Notes under the pieces: generated by a model
The model's database searches: none
What the model was told of the DNA's origin: nothing
The model's input: only the letters and a program-made list of their open reading frames with translations
Part shown: in pieces, positions 34,345 through 43,103 of the stretch
How positions within the stretch are numbered: position 1 is the stretch's first letter
How the letters are laid out: the number at the start of each line of letters is the position of its first letter
Translations under genes and position numbers: made by a program
NCBI GenBank assembly: GCA_013177855.1
Contig: JABLYA010000002.1
Location: 274,489 to 338,488 of the forward strand
Direction of reading: 5' to 3'
Source of the DNA: Ignavibacteria bacterium
GTDB taxonomy: Bacteria; Bacteroidota; Ignavibacteria; Ch128b
DNA length: 64,000 bases

Positions 34345-34376
34345 ATTGATAATAAAAGCCGTTCAAACTATATTTG
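34345..34376 (+). promoter_or_regulatory. Bacteroidota-type promoter of the ppiD-like gene
   Basis: ATTG at 34345-34348 is followed after 20 nt by TATATTTG at 34369-34376, a full match at the -7 element and 3 of 4 at the -33 element. The AGGAG ribosome-binding site lies about 30 nt downstream. Confidence 0.6.
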
Positions 34377-34421
34377 TATACTTTTTGCAATTAAAAAAAT
34401 GACTATTTAGGAGATATTTGA

Positions 34422-36521
34422 ATGGCTATTATGACTAAAATGCGGGATAATATGCCCGCAATTTTAATCGGGCTTGTTGTAATGTTCTTAATTACAATTG
34501 TTTTTGACTGGGGAATGAACTATCTCGGACTTACTTCTCAAAGAAATGACCCGGTCATTGGCAGTGTTAATGGAAGAGAAATTAAATATCTGGAATTCAA
34601 TAAAATAGTTGATCAGGCAAGAGAGAATCAAAAAGCTCAATCGGGGCAGGATATTGAAGATGATCAGCTTCCAATGTTCCGAGATCAGGTCTGGGAATCT
34701 TATGTCAATCAAATATTAATTGAGCAGGAAGTTGAAAAGTTAGGCATCAAGGTTACTGATGACGAAATCTACGAAATTATCACAGGCGAAAATCCTCCTG
34801 AATTCTTAAAAAGAAATTTTATTGACTCACTTGGCAATTTTAATCGTCAGCTTTATTTACAAGCCATAATGGATCCAAGAAATAAAGAAGCACTTGCTCA
34901 GGCTGAAGATTATGTAAAACAACAAAGATTACAGGAAAAACTGATCGCATATCTCAAAGCAACAATCGTTGTCCCCGAGAATGAAATTAAAAAACGATTT
35001 ATGGAACAAAATGTAAAAGCAGACGCAAAATTTGTCTTATTCGATTTGAATTCCATTAAGGACAACGATATCTCCTACAACGAGGATGATCTCAAAGCTT
35101 ATTACAAGAAAAACATTGATCAATATAAAGTTGAAGCACAACGCAAACTTAAGTATGTAATTTTTAGAAGGCAGCCGAGCAAAGCAGATAGTCAATCAGT
35201 ATTTAACAGCTTAAAAGCTATTGCAGAGGAAGCAAAGAAAGATCCTGATTTTGCTGGACTGATTAAACTTTATTCAAATAAAGAATATTCTGAAAGAGCA
35301 ATTCTCCATGGATCATTGCCATACGAAAGTGAAGTAGAATTATATAAACATAATGTTGGAGATGTTGTTGGACCGGTTTTAACTTACTCTGGTTATTCAA
35401 TTTTCAAAATAGTAAGAGATAGTCTTGGCGCAGATGAATATGTTCATGCATCTCACATCTTAATTCCAATTGCAGGTGATAGTGTAGCCGCTTTAAACAA
35501 AGCCAGGGATATTTTACAGCAAATTAAGAATGGTGCTGATTTCGCAAAGTTAGCTAAAGATTATTCACTTGATCCTATCTCTGCTTCCCGTGGCGGTGAT
35601 CTTGGCTGGTTTGGGAAAGGAATGATGGTACCCCCATTTGAAAAAGCAGCATTTAACGCAAAGATTGGTGAAGTTGTTGGTCCCGTTAGAACTGATTATG
35701 GTTACCACATCATCAAAGTTCATGATAAAAGTAAAAGAATTATTATTGCTGCCGAGTTAAATCAACCGATTAAAATTTCTCCTCAAACTGAAGAAGAACT
35801 TTACAATGCTGCACAAGATTTTGCATACATTGTTCAGAAAAATGGAAACTTCGAAAAAGAAGCAGAGCTGATGAAATATCAGGTTCAAGAAACTGCACCT
35901 TTCAACGAAAAATCTGAATTCATTCCAGGAATTGGAATGTATAAACAGCTTGTAAAATTTGCCTTCGACAATAAAGTTGGTGAAGTTAGCGAAGTTTTCC
36001 CTACCAGTCAGGGATATGTTGTTGCAATGGTTTCAGATGCAACTGATGCTGGTTTCAAAAGCTTTGATGAAGTAAAGGAAACCATTAAGCAAGCAGTAAT
36101 CAAAGAAAAGAAATATGAAATCTTAAAGAAAAAAGCAGAAGAAATGCGAAAGAAAATTCCCGCAGGACAGGGACTTGAATATTTAAAGAACATTGATACA
36201 AGCATTGTAATTACTCAAACAGGTCTCTTTAACTATGGACAATTTGTCGGTGGTGGAGTTGGTAGAGATTTCGCATTTAATTTTGCTGCTTTCAAATTGA
36301 ATGTCGGTCAGGTTTCTGAACCCATAAAAGGGAATAGAGGTTATTATCTTATTGAACTTGTGTCCAAACAAGATTTTGACAAAACAGCTTTTGATATTCA
36401 AAAGAACACTATACGAAATCAAATACTTCAGGAAAAACAAAATACAATTATCAGCAGCTGGATGAATGAATTGAAAAAGAAAGCCAAAATTGAAGACTTA
36501 AGATTTAAGTACTACCGATAA
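34422..36521 (+). CDS. PpiD/SurA-like membrane-anchored peptidyl-prolyl isomerase chaperone
   Basis: A 699-residue periplasmic chaperone: a membrane helix (about 13-34), a SurA_N-like helical part (about 40-195), then two parvulin-type domains. The second, at about 345-440, is complete (ASHILIPIAGDSVAALNKAR ... GGDLGWFGKGMMVPPFEKAA ... VGPVRTDYGYHIIKV), with the first (about 240-335) degenerate (GHN and HKVG in place of catalytic residues). A third, weaker unit and a helical tail follow. This is the PpiD layout; it folds outer-membrane proteins. It has its own promoter and terminator. Confidence 0.85.
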   Translation: MAIMTKMRDNMPAILIGLVVMFLITIVFDWGMNYLGLTSQRNDPVIGSVNGREIKYLEFNKIVDQARENQKAQSGQDIEDDQLPMFRDQVWESYVNQILIEQEVEKLGIKVTDDEIYEIITGENPPEFLKRNFIDSLGNFNRQLYLQAIMDPRNKEALAQAEDYVKQQRLQEKLIAYLKATIVVPENEIKKRFMEQNVKADAKFVLFDLNSIKDNDISYNEDDLKAYYKKNIDQYKVEAQRKLKYVIFRRQPSKADSQSVFNSLKAIAEEAKKDPDFAGLIKLYSNKEYSERAILHGSLPYESEVELYKHNVGDVVGPVLTYSGYSIFKIVRDSLGADEYVHASHILIPIAGDSVAALNKARDILQQIKNGADFAKLAKDYSLDPISASRGGDLGWFGKGMMVPPFEKAAFNAKIGEVVGPVRTDYGYHIIKVHDKSKRIIIAAELNQPIKISPQTEEELYNAAQDFAYIVQKNGNFEKEAELMKYQVQETAPFNEKSEFIPGIGMYKQLVKFAFDNKVGEVSEVFPTSQGYVVAMVSDATDAGFKSFDEVKETIKQAVIKEKKYEILKKKAEEMRKKIPAGQGLEYLKNIDTSIVITQTGLFNYGQFVGGGVGRDFAFNFAAFKLNVGQVSEPIKGNRGYYLIELVSKQDFDKTAFDIQKNTIRNQILQEKQNTIISSWMNELKKKAKIEDLRFKYYR

Positions 36522-36546
36522 TCAGGTTTCTAATTAATTCAAAACT

Positions 36547-36576
36547 AAAAATGGACGGTTCAGCCGTCCATTTTTA
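36547..36576 (+). terminator. Intrinsic terminator between convergent genes
   Basis: Stem ATGGACGG (36551-36558) and CCGTCCAT (36564-36571), extended by AAAA/TTTT, closes a 5-nt loop; T runs flank both sides, so it can serve the ppiD-like gene and the convergent ygfK-type gene. Confidence 0.85.
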
Positions 36577-36601
36577 TTTTAAATCAAAAGTGATTTTAGT
36601 T

Positions 36602-39600
36602 TTATGCCTCAAGAAGATAACTGTAATCTTTAACTAAGATTTCTGTCAACTTCCAAATTTTTTCATTTTCTCTTTGAATAAACTGATAGTCGCCTGATAG
36701 ATTTTTGAGATCTTCAAGTTTAATTCTTTGAGCAACATTATTCTTGTTTGTTCTGATATAAATGAATTCACCATTTATAAAAAATCCTGGAGATTCACTT
36801 CGATTAAACTCAATTTCATCAGAGAATATTGTGAATTTATCTTTGAAAGGTTTTCCATTGTAAGGACAAAATGTTTCACAGTTTCCGCATTCATTGCAGA
36901 TTTTATCAATATGAACAATTTGAAATTGATCTTTAAAACCATCGTCTACATTAATTGAAACATTTGCTCGATTAGGACAAACCTCAACACACTTATTGCA
37001 CACAGAATCGCACATCAAACAACGGGAAGCTTCTTTTATTAAATCATCATCAAATGAAAATTTAATTTTCCCTCTTAATTCAATTTGCCTGCTTATCATT
37101 TCTTTACGATAATCTTTTTTCAATTTGAAATTTACATTGATGCCTTCCCGTCGAATTATTTCTTCTGCAGCTTTTTTCCCATCGGAGATTGATTCAACTA
37201 CAGTTGAAGGTCCCCGCAAAGTATCACCTCCAACAAAAACATTTTCAATATTTGTTTCATTTGTTTCAGCATTAACCAGCAGTTTTAATTTCGAATCAAA
37301 ATCAATTTTATTTCTCTTAAGAAACTCATAATCCGTATGTTCTCCAATCGCAGTTATCACTGAGTCAATTCTGAATTCTTCAAATTCGTTTTCAACTGGT
37401 ATAGACTTCGGTCTTCCATCCTGATCAAATTCACCAGGTTTCATCTTTTGACATTTTAAAATTCCATTCTGAAACTCAACTGGCTGGAGCAAATCAAAAA
37501 ATTTCACACCATCTTTCATTGCTGCATCAATTTCTTCTCTATCAGCAGGCATATATTTCAATGCCCTTCTGTAAATGATAAGGACTTGTTCGACACCATC
37601 ACATCTTAAAGCAGCACGTGCAGCATCCATTGCTGAATTTCCACCGCCAATTACGGCTACTTTTTTACCAAGATTAAAACTTTCTTTTCTGTTAAATCGT
37701 TTTAGAAAATCAAGAGCGTCAAAAATATTTCCTCTTGCATCGATTTTTAATTCATTAGGAATCTCAGCTCCAATTCCAATAAAAATATATTTGAAGCCCT
37801 GAGCTTTTAACTCGTCTATCCTTAAGTCAGGCTTAACATTATAAACAACATCGACGCCATGCAGTCTGATGAACTCAACATCTTTATCAATCACATCTTG
37901 TGGAATTCTAAATTGTGGGATGGTGTGTCGAACAGTTCCTCCCGCTTTATCGGTCTTCTCAAAAATTGTCACATTGAATCCTGCTCGAGCTAAAAAATAG
38001 GCTGCAGAAAGTCCAGATGGTCCAGCGCCAACTACTGCCACCTTTATTTCATTTCGATTTGATTGGAAGTTTTGAGTAAAATTCTTCAAATAAATCTCGA
38101 AAGATTTTTCAGTTGCAAATTTTTTTATATCTCTTATTAAAACTGGTAAATCGTATTCCCATCGTGTACATTTAGTCATACATTGATGATCGCATATGTA
38201 ACCCGTAATGTGAGGCAGAGGATTTTTCTCTATTATCGTTTCAAATGCTTCAATAAATCTACCCTGAGAAACTAAGTAGGCATACTCAGATACATCTTGC
38301 TCGATCGGACAGGTAACTTCGCAAGGTGCAATGTAACAATCAAAAAGCGGAAGACTTTTTTTGATCGAAACTACCGTGGTTTCTTTGAAATCTTTTTTAT
38401 AAAAGTCATTTTGGAATACTTCATCACACAGCTCTTTTAATTTATCGAGATTGACCTTTGATGAATTTATTTCAAACTGATTTTCATCTGCTTCAAAATC
38501 TTCTACAATTTGATGTAATCTAAAGTATCCCCCAGGTTTGAGAAGTTCGGTTGCATAAGTTACAGGATAAATTCCAGTTTGAATAATTTTTTTCGAATTG
38601 AAAATGTTAGCTCCTCCAGAATAAGAAATGCTTATTTCACCATTTAATTCTTTTGAAATTTTATATGCTAGATTAATCGTTAATGGGAAAAGAGTTCTTC
38701 CGCTCAAATACATTTCTTCACCAGGTAATCTCTTTTTTGTATTAATTACACCAAGTGTGTTAGAAAGTTTGATCCCAAACTCTTTTCCATTTTGTTTCGC
38801 GAATTCCTGAAGCCGTTTAATCATTGGAATTGCTTCTTCAAATTTTAAATCATGTTCAAATGACTCATTCTTTAAGAGAATGTAGTCATAACCGAGTCTG
38901 TCTAAAATATCCCTGACGAATTCATAACCCAGTAATGTCGGATTTAATTTGACATAAGTATTTAAGCGCTTCTCTTTAATCAAATATTTTGCAATTGATT
39001 CAATTTCATTAATCGGACAACCATGCATTGTTGAAAGCGTAACTGAGTTTGAAATCTCTGGAGGAATATTTTGAAGCGTTTCAATTAAATCTTCTCTTGA
39101 AAAATTTTTAATCGGTTCAAATTTAGAGTCAGAGATGAAGTTCAAAAGCTCATTAAGATATTTTTCAAAAAGTTCACTTTTTCTTGCATCTTTAATTTTC
39201 TCAATAAAATCATCGACCTTTTCGGATTGAATCCCTTTCAAATCGTAGCCAACACTCATATTAAAGACAAAACCCGGATAAGAATTTTCTGAGTGTCTAA
39301 ATACTTTTTTCAGCAAATGGATCAAAAGCCAGGCTTTCAAATATTCATTAAAAGATTCGTGAAGAGATAATTCCTGTGACCATTCAACATTATAACCTTC
39401 ATCTTCAACATCAATACATGGTTTTTCAATTTCTAAGTTGTCAAGTATTTGAACTGTCTTAAGCTCAATAAATCTTCCGCCCACTAAATATGACGCAATG
39501 ATATTCTGAGCAAGTTGAGTGTGAGGTCCTGCGGCAGGACCAAACGGTGTTTCAAGATTTTGGTTGAATATTTGAAATGTCTTAGAATTTTGCTTTTTGA

Positions 39601-39706
39601 AGAATTTCGATTCTGGAATTCCAAAGATTAAATTTTCTTTTTGAAATTCAGAAAACACCCAGTTGAGTAATTGCTTGAATGAAATTGTTTTCATTACTCG
39701 AGCCAT
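36602..39706 (-). CDS. ygfK: YgfK-type multidomain flavoprotein oxidoreductase (putative selenate/urate reductase subunit)
   Basis: A 1034-residue protein. Residues 1-430 form a dihydroorotate-dehydrogenase-like barrel (ETPFGPAAGPHTQLAQNI and LSTMHGCPINEIESIAKYL). Next comes a glutamate-synthase small-subunit-like Fe-S segment (APCEVTCPIEQDVSEYAYLV, DHQCMTKCTRWEYD), an FAD site VVGAGPSGLSAAYFLARAGF near 557, an NADPH site AVIGGGNSAMDAARAALR near 682, and two ferredoxin clusters at the end (CLMCDSVCNKCVEVCPNRA near 895; CNECGNCETFCPYNGKPF near 935). The order is that of E. coli YgfK. Its exact electron acceptor is not settled in the literature I know; it is tied to xanthine/urate or selenium metabolism. 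It diverges from ygeY-ygeW. Confidence 0.9.
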   Translation of the reverse strand: MARVMKTISFKQLLNWVFSEFQKENLIFGIPESKFFKKQNSKTFQIFNQNLETPFGPAAGPHTQLAQNIIASYLVGGRFIELKTVQILDNLEIEKPCIDVEDEGYNVEWSQELSLHESFNEYLKAWLLIHLLKKVFRHSENSYPGFVFNMSVGYDLKGIQSEKVDDFIEKIKDARKSELFEKYLNELLNFISDSKFEPIKNFSREDLIETLQNIPPEISNSVTLSTMHGCPINEIESIAKYLIKEKRLNTYVKLNPTLLGYEFVRDILDRLGYDYILLKNESFEHDLKFEEAIPMIKRLQEFAKQNGKEFGIKLSNTLGVINTKKRLPGEEMYLSGRTLFPLTINLAYKISKELNGEISISYSGGANIFNSKKIIQTGIYPVTYATELLKPGGYFRLHQIVEDFEADENQFEINSSKVNLDKLKELCDEVFQNDFYKKDFKETTVVSIKKSLPLFDCYIAPCEVTCPIEQDVSEYAYLVSQGRFIEAFETIIEKNPLPHITGYICDHQCMTKCTRWEYDLPVLIRDIKKFATEKSFEIYLKNFTQNFQSNRNEIKVAVVGAGPSGLSAAYFLARAGFNVTIFEKTDKAGGTVRHTIPQFRIPQDVIDKDVEFIRLHGVDVVYNVKPDLRIDELKAQGFKYIFIGIGAEIPNELKIDARGNIFDALDFLKRFNRKESFNLGKKVAVIGGGNSAMDAARAALRCDGVEQVLIIYRRALKYMPADREEIDAAMKDGVKFFDLLQPVEFQNGILKCQKMKPGEFDQDGRPKSIPVENEFEEFRIDSVITAIGEHTDYEFLKRNKIDFDSKLKLLVNAETNETNIENVFVGGDTLRGPSTVVESISDGKKAAEEIIRREGINVNFKLKKDYRKEMISRQIELRGKIKFSFDDDLIKEASRCLMCDSVCNKCVEVCPNRANVSINVDDGFKDQFQIVHIDKICNECGNCETFCPYNGKPFKDKFTIFSDEIEFNRSESPGFFINGEFIYIRTNKNNVAQRIKLEDLKNLSGDYQFIQRENEKIWKLTEILVKDYSYLLEA

Positions 39707-39795
39707 AAATCAATTTCTCCGTTGTGAAAAGTAATTTTAAATCTGTGTAAATTTAAGAAAATTTAAATACGGATTAGATTAAAGGATAAAACAAA

Positions 39796-40980
39796 GTGAA
39801 TCTATCAAAAGAAATTCTTGCTAAAGCAAATCAATACCGCGATTACACCGCGAGAAATCTTTCAAAACTTGTGCAAACAAAATCACTCAGTACGAAAGAA
39901 AAACAGGTTGCCGAACTTATCAAATCAATGATGGAAGAAGCCAGCTTTGATGAAGTCTTTATAGATGGACTCGGAAATGTTATCGGCAGGATTGGCAATG
40001 GGAAAAAAATTATCGCAATTGATGGTCATATCGATACCGTTGATGTTGGTAATTTAAAAAATTGGTCATTTGATCCTTTCTCTGGCGAAATAAAAGATGG
40101 ATTTGTTTTTGGAAGAGGCTCGGTAGACCAGAAAGGTGGAGTTGCATCTTTTATAACTGCAGGTAAAATATTAAAAGAAATTGGACTCAATAACGATGTA
40201 ACTGTCTATTTTGTTGGCTCAGTAATGGAAGAAGATTGCGATGGTCTTTGCTGGAAATTTATTATTGAAGAAGATAAAATTAAACCTGATGTTGTAATCT
40301 TAACGGAACCAACAAAATGCAATATCTATCGCGGACACAGAGGCAGAATGGAAATTGAAGTTGAGTTCAGAGGAATTTCGGCGCATGGATCTGCTCCTGA
40401 GCGTGGTAAAAATGCAATTTATATGGCAGCACATTCGTTAATTGAAATTGAAAGACTCAATGAGAACTCAGCTTTTGATGATTTTTTAGGGAAAGGATCA
40501 GTAACTGTTTCACAAATTGTTTCTGACAGTCCATCGCTTTGTGCTGTTGCAGATTACTGCAGATTTCATCTTGACCGAAGATTAACCTTTGGAGAAAATA
40601 AAGAGCTTGCATTAAATCAAATTGAAAAAATAGTAAGTAAATTTAATGGTGAAGTAAAACTTCTTTATTATGAAGAAACTTCTTTTACTGGCAGAAAATA
40701 TGGGATGGAAAAATATTATCCAACCTGGAAAATGGAATTAGATCATCCTGCAGTTCAAAATGGAATTAAATCTTATAAAGACCTATTTAATTCTGATCCA
40801 GTCATTGATAAATGGACATTTTCAACAAATGGAGTTGTGATTAGAGGATTATATGGAATTCCTGCAATTGGATTTGGTCCTGGTGATGAAGTCTTTGCTC
40901 ATGCACCTGATGAAAGAATTCCAATAGATGATTTAGTTAAAGCATCCGCATTTTATGCGATGTATTGTCAAACATTTTAA
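39796..40980 (+). CDS. ygeY: YgeY-type M20 metallopeptidase-family hydrolase
   Basis: A 394-residue M20-fold hydrolase. Zinc ligands are in place: H78 and D80 in DGHIDTVD, D111 in GRGSVDQKGG, the catalytic E145 and E146 in GSVMEEDCDG, and a terminal His (FAHAPDE). The dimerisation domain runs about 182-300. The start is a GTG at 39796 with AAAGGA upstream; no ATG fits. Adjacent to ygeW and divergent from ygfK, so assigned to the YgeY family (linked to purine/diureidopropionate degradation in recent literature, from memory). The ygeW start lies 23 nt downstream. Confidence 0.88.
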   Translation: MNLSKEILAKANQYRDYTARNLSKLVQTKSLSTKEKQVAELIKSMMEEASFDEVFIDGLGNVIGRIGNGKKIIAIDGHIDTVDVGNLKNWSFDPFSGEIKDGFVFGRGSVDQKGGVASFITAGKILKEIGLNNDVTVYFVGSVMEEDCDGLCWKFIIEEDKIKPDVVILTEPTKCNIYRGHRGRMEIEVEFRGISAHGSAPERGKNAIYMAAHSLIEIERLNENSAFDDFLGKGSVTVSQIVSDSPSLCAVADYCRFHLDRRLTFGENKELALNQIEKIVSKFNGEVKLLYYEETSFTGRKYGMEKYYPTWKMELDHPAVQNGIKSYKDLFNSDPVIDKWTFSTNGVVIRGLYGIPAIGFGPGDEVFAHAPDERIPIDDLVKASAFYAMYCQTF

Positions 40981-41003
40981 TTAAAAAATATAGGGAGAAA
41001 AAA

Positions 41004-42014
41004 ATGGACAAAAAATTTAAAGGCAAACATTTTCTTTCTGAAGATGATTGGACAAAAGAAGAACTGGATGTAGTGTTTGAAACTGCATTTGAACTAAAAC
41101 AAAAATTTTATGCAGAAGAACCAACCCTTTACCTTCCTTATAAAACTTTATTTATGATATTCTTTGAACAATCCACTCGAACAAGAAATTCGATGGAAGC
41201 AGGAATGACCCAGCTCGGAGGTCATGCACACGATTTGACTGCCGACAAAATGCAAATCTCTCATGGTGAATCGGCAAAGGATACGGCAATCATACTTTCA
41301 AGGATGGGACATGGAATTGCCTGCAGGAATTGTTTTTATGGAATTGGTAAAAAATATTTAGATGAAATGGCAAAGTATGCAACTGTTCCTGTTATGTCTT
41401 TGCAGGATGATGTTTATCATCCTTTTCAGGGAATTGCAGATTTGATGACAATCTTCGAATACTTTGGAAAAAATCCGAAAGGTTTGAAGGTAACAATTTC
41501 CTGGGCGTATGCAACATCGCATGCGAAACCTCTTTCTGTTCCGCAATCACAAATTCTTTTATTCCCGAGATATGGAATTGATGTAACAGTAGCTCATCCG
41601 AAAGAATTTCCACTTTCGAAAAATATTGTTGAAAAAGCTTATAAGAATGCTGAGGCTGGCGGAGGCAGTTTAAGATTTACTGACAATATGGATGAAGCTT
41701 TTGAAGGTGCAAATGTTGTGATTCCAAAAAATTGGGGCGGTTTTGCTTATTACGATGTTGATTACTATCTACAAAATGAAGAAGAATGTAAAAAGGAAAT
41801 GAAAGCTAATCTTGAAAAATATAAAGATTGGATTTGTGACGAAAGAAGAATAAAGCTTGCTGCTAAAGATGTAAAATTAATGCATGCTCTTCCAGCCGAT
41901 CGCGGAAAAGAGGTAACAGATGAAGTTATTGATAATCCAGAAATTTCTATTGTTTATGATGAAGCAGAAAATCGTCTTCACACCGCAAAAGCGATTATGG
42001 CATTGACAATGTAA
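41004..42014 (+). CDS. ygeW: Knotted carbamoyltransferase YgeW
   Basis: A 336-residue transferase, start ATG at 41004 with AGGGAGA 5 nt upstream (the frame is open to 40965 but overlaps ygeY without a start signal). The carbamoyl-phosphate motif FEQSTRTRNSM is at about residues 54-64, HGESAKDTA follows, and the substrate loop is HALPADRGKEVTDEV. This matches the YgeW knotted carbamoyltransferase branch, distinct from argF/argI, whose likely substrate is a ureido compound of purine breakdown. A strong terminator follows at 42038. Confidence 0.9.
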   Translation: MDKKFKGKHFLSEDDWTKEELDVVFETAFELKQKFYAEEPTLYLPYKTLFMIFFEQSTRTRNSMEAGMTQLGGHAHDLTADKMQISHGESAKDTAIILSRMGHGIACRNCFYGIGKKYLDEMAKYATVPVMSLQDDVYHPFQGIADLMTIFEYFGKNPKGLKVTISWAYATSHAKPLSVPQSQILLFPRYGIDVTVAHPKEFPLSKNIVEKAYKNAEAGGGSLRFTDNMDEAFEGANVVIPKNWGGFAYYDVDYYLQNEEECKKEMKANLEKYKDWICDERRIKLAAKDVKLMHALPADRGKEVTDEVIDNPEISIVYDEAENRLHTAKAIMALTM

Positions 42015-42037
42015 ATAGATTGAAAATTTAAATTGTT

Positions 42038-42082
42038 TGCTGTCATACTTATTCTTTTGAATAAAGTGTGACAGCATTTTTT
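42038..42082 (+). terminator. Intrinsic terminator of ygeY-ygeW
   Basis: A long stem (about 42038-42050 with 42064-42076, TGCTGTCA pairing with TGACAGCA plus ACTT/AAGT) is followed by six T at 42077-42082. Confidence 0.8.
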
Positions 42083-42177
42083 ATTTTTTGAAGAAGATTT
42101 TGTGTACTGTCTTAGATGCCTTTCATATTTTAATCAATGTAACAGCAAAATTTCACCCTGAGTTTTTAGAAGGAAAT

Positions 42178-42263
42178 GTCATCCTGAGCATTTGTCGAAG
42201 GATGACCTAAAAAAATGTTTAAAGTTTCATTGCTGTCAGGCTTCGATGAGCTCAGCCTGACAG
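42178..42263. repeat. Two REP-like hairpins of a dispersed intergenic repeat family
   Basis: 42178-42206 is an imperfect palindrome (GTCATCCT ... AAGGATGAC) containing GAGCATTTGTCG, and 42233-42263 is a second one (CTGTCAGGCT ... AGCCTGACAG) around GAGCTC. The same words recur at 45161-45220 and 63107-63160. Similar sequences are, from memory, widespread between genes of Bacteroidota and others. Confidence 0.6.
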
Positions 42264-42332
42264 TGAATTTTCATCTTTAGTTTTTCCAAGATAATGTCAC
42301 CCTTCAGGATTTTGTTTTTTGTGGGTGCTTGT

Positions 42333-42365
42333 TTTTTTCTATAATAATTTCATCCTTTCTGGATT
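42333..42365 (+). repeat. Left copy of a 33-bp direct repeat
   Basis: Six T, then CTATAATAATTTCATCC, T, TTCTGGATT; matches 42698-42730 at 32 of 33 positions. The two copies frame the palindrome cluster. Confidence 0.7.
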
Positions 42366-42417
42366 AGGTTCTCAATTAATCGAAATTAAATCAATATCTT
42401 TTGTGATCTATTTACAC

Positions 42418-42475
42418 CAACTCCGAAGGAGTTGAATATGATTAGCCCCGAGTTGCACTCGGGGAAATAATGTCA
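42418..42475 (+). repeat. Double-palindrome repeat element, left copy
   Basis: Palindrome CAACTCC-GAA-GGAGTTG (42418-42434), linker AATATGATTAG, then palindrome CCCCGAGT-TGC-ACTCGGGG (42446-42464), followed by AAATAATG. The same two-hairpin element occurs inverted at 42613-42667. Confidence 0.75.
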
Positions 42476-42486
42476 ACCAAAAATTC

Positions 42487-42503
42487 CAACCCCGAAGGGG
42501 TTG
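42487..42503 (+). repeat. Single palindrome related to the double-palindrome element
   Basis: CAACCCC-GAA-GGGGTTG followed by AATGTGG, the first half of the neighbouring element without the second hairpin. Confidence 0.7.
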
Positions 42504-42582
42504 AATGTGGATTTCAAAATTTTTTTAATGTCTGATCTGCAATTGAATTTTTCAGATCATTTAGAACAAATTCTGTTTATTT

Positions 42583-42599
42583 GAACCCCTTCAGGGTTC
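42583..42599 (-). repeat. Single palindrome, inverted copy
   Basis: GAACCC and GGGTTC arms around CTTCA; on the minus strand it reads as the opening of the same element (CCTGAAGGGGTTC). Confidence 0.65.
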
Positions 42600-42612
42600 T
42601 TTGTTTTTTGTT

Positions 42613-42667
42613 CTCATTTACCCCCAATGCGATTGGGGGCTATTCATATTAAACCCCTGCGGGGTTT
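42613..42667 (-). repeat. Double-palindrome repeat element, right (inverted) copy
   Basis: Palindrome CCCCCAAT-GCG-ATTGGGGG (42621-42639), linker CTATTCATATT, then AAACCCC-TGC-GGGGTTT (42651-42667). Read on the minus strand it has the same order and linker (TTTAATATGAATAGCCCC) as the left element, so the cluster is an inverted repeat of the element itself. Confidence 0.75.
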
Positions 42668-42697
42668 TTATATTCATTTTTGTTTTATGTGTAATTG

Positions 42698-42730
42698 TTT
42701 TTTCTATAATAATTTCATCCATTCTGGATT
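42698..42730 (+). repeat. Right copy of the 33-bp direct repeat
   Basis: Matches 42333-42365 with a single mismatch; 332 nt separate the copies. Confidence 0.7.
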
Positions 42731-42781
42731 TGATTCTTTGGGAGGGTTGATAAAATTTTTGAAAATTGATATAAAAACAAT

Positions 42782-42808
42782 AAAAGCCAGCCCAATGAGC
42801 TGGCTTTT
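42782..42808 (-). terminator. Intrinsic terminator of the propeller gene
   Basis: Stem AAAAGCCAGC (42782-42791) and GCTGGCTTTT (42799-42808) with a 7-nt loop; on the minus strand the T run follows, 11 nt after the stop of the sorting-domain fragment. Its position beyond 42819 suggests the stretched gene originally ended here. Confidence 0.85.
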
Positions 42809-42818
42809 AATCTCTAAA

Positions 42819-43103
42819 TTACTTCAACACAACCATCTTCTTTATTGAAGTAAAATCTCCTGCTTTCATCTGATAAAAATATACCCCGCTGCTCAATCCA
42901 AATTTCCCAGCATTAAGTTCTACTTCATACTCACCTGCATCTTTAACTTCGTTTACAAGTGTTGTTACCTCCCTTCCTACTATATCATAAAGCTTTATCA
43001 TCACAGGCTTTGTCTCTTTTACTGAGTATCTGATCTTTGTTGTTGGATTAAATGGATTGGGATAATTCTGATAAAGTTTAAATCCAAATGGTATTTCGCT
43101 TGT
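42819..43103 (-). pseudogene. Sorting domain detached from the propeller protein by an in-frame stop
   Basis: Directly after the TAA at 43104-43106, and in the same frame, the sequence reads on as TSEIPFGFKLYQNYPNPF and so on to IVGREVTTLVNEVKDAGEY, GLSSGVYFYQMKAGD and KKMVVLK, a complete type IX C-terminal sorting domain of about 94 residues. The first ATG in this stretch (43004) is inside the domain. So one ancestral gene covered 42819-44873 and one nonsense codon, next to a run of six A, separates the tail. Without it the propeller would be exported but not sorted to the surface. Confidence 0.8.

Noticed and set aside
42418..42667. Palindrome cluster as an integron attC array or CRISPR
   Set aside because: No integrase or Cas gene is nearby, spacing is irregular, and the hairpins lack attC core sites.
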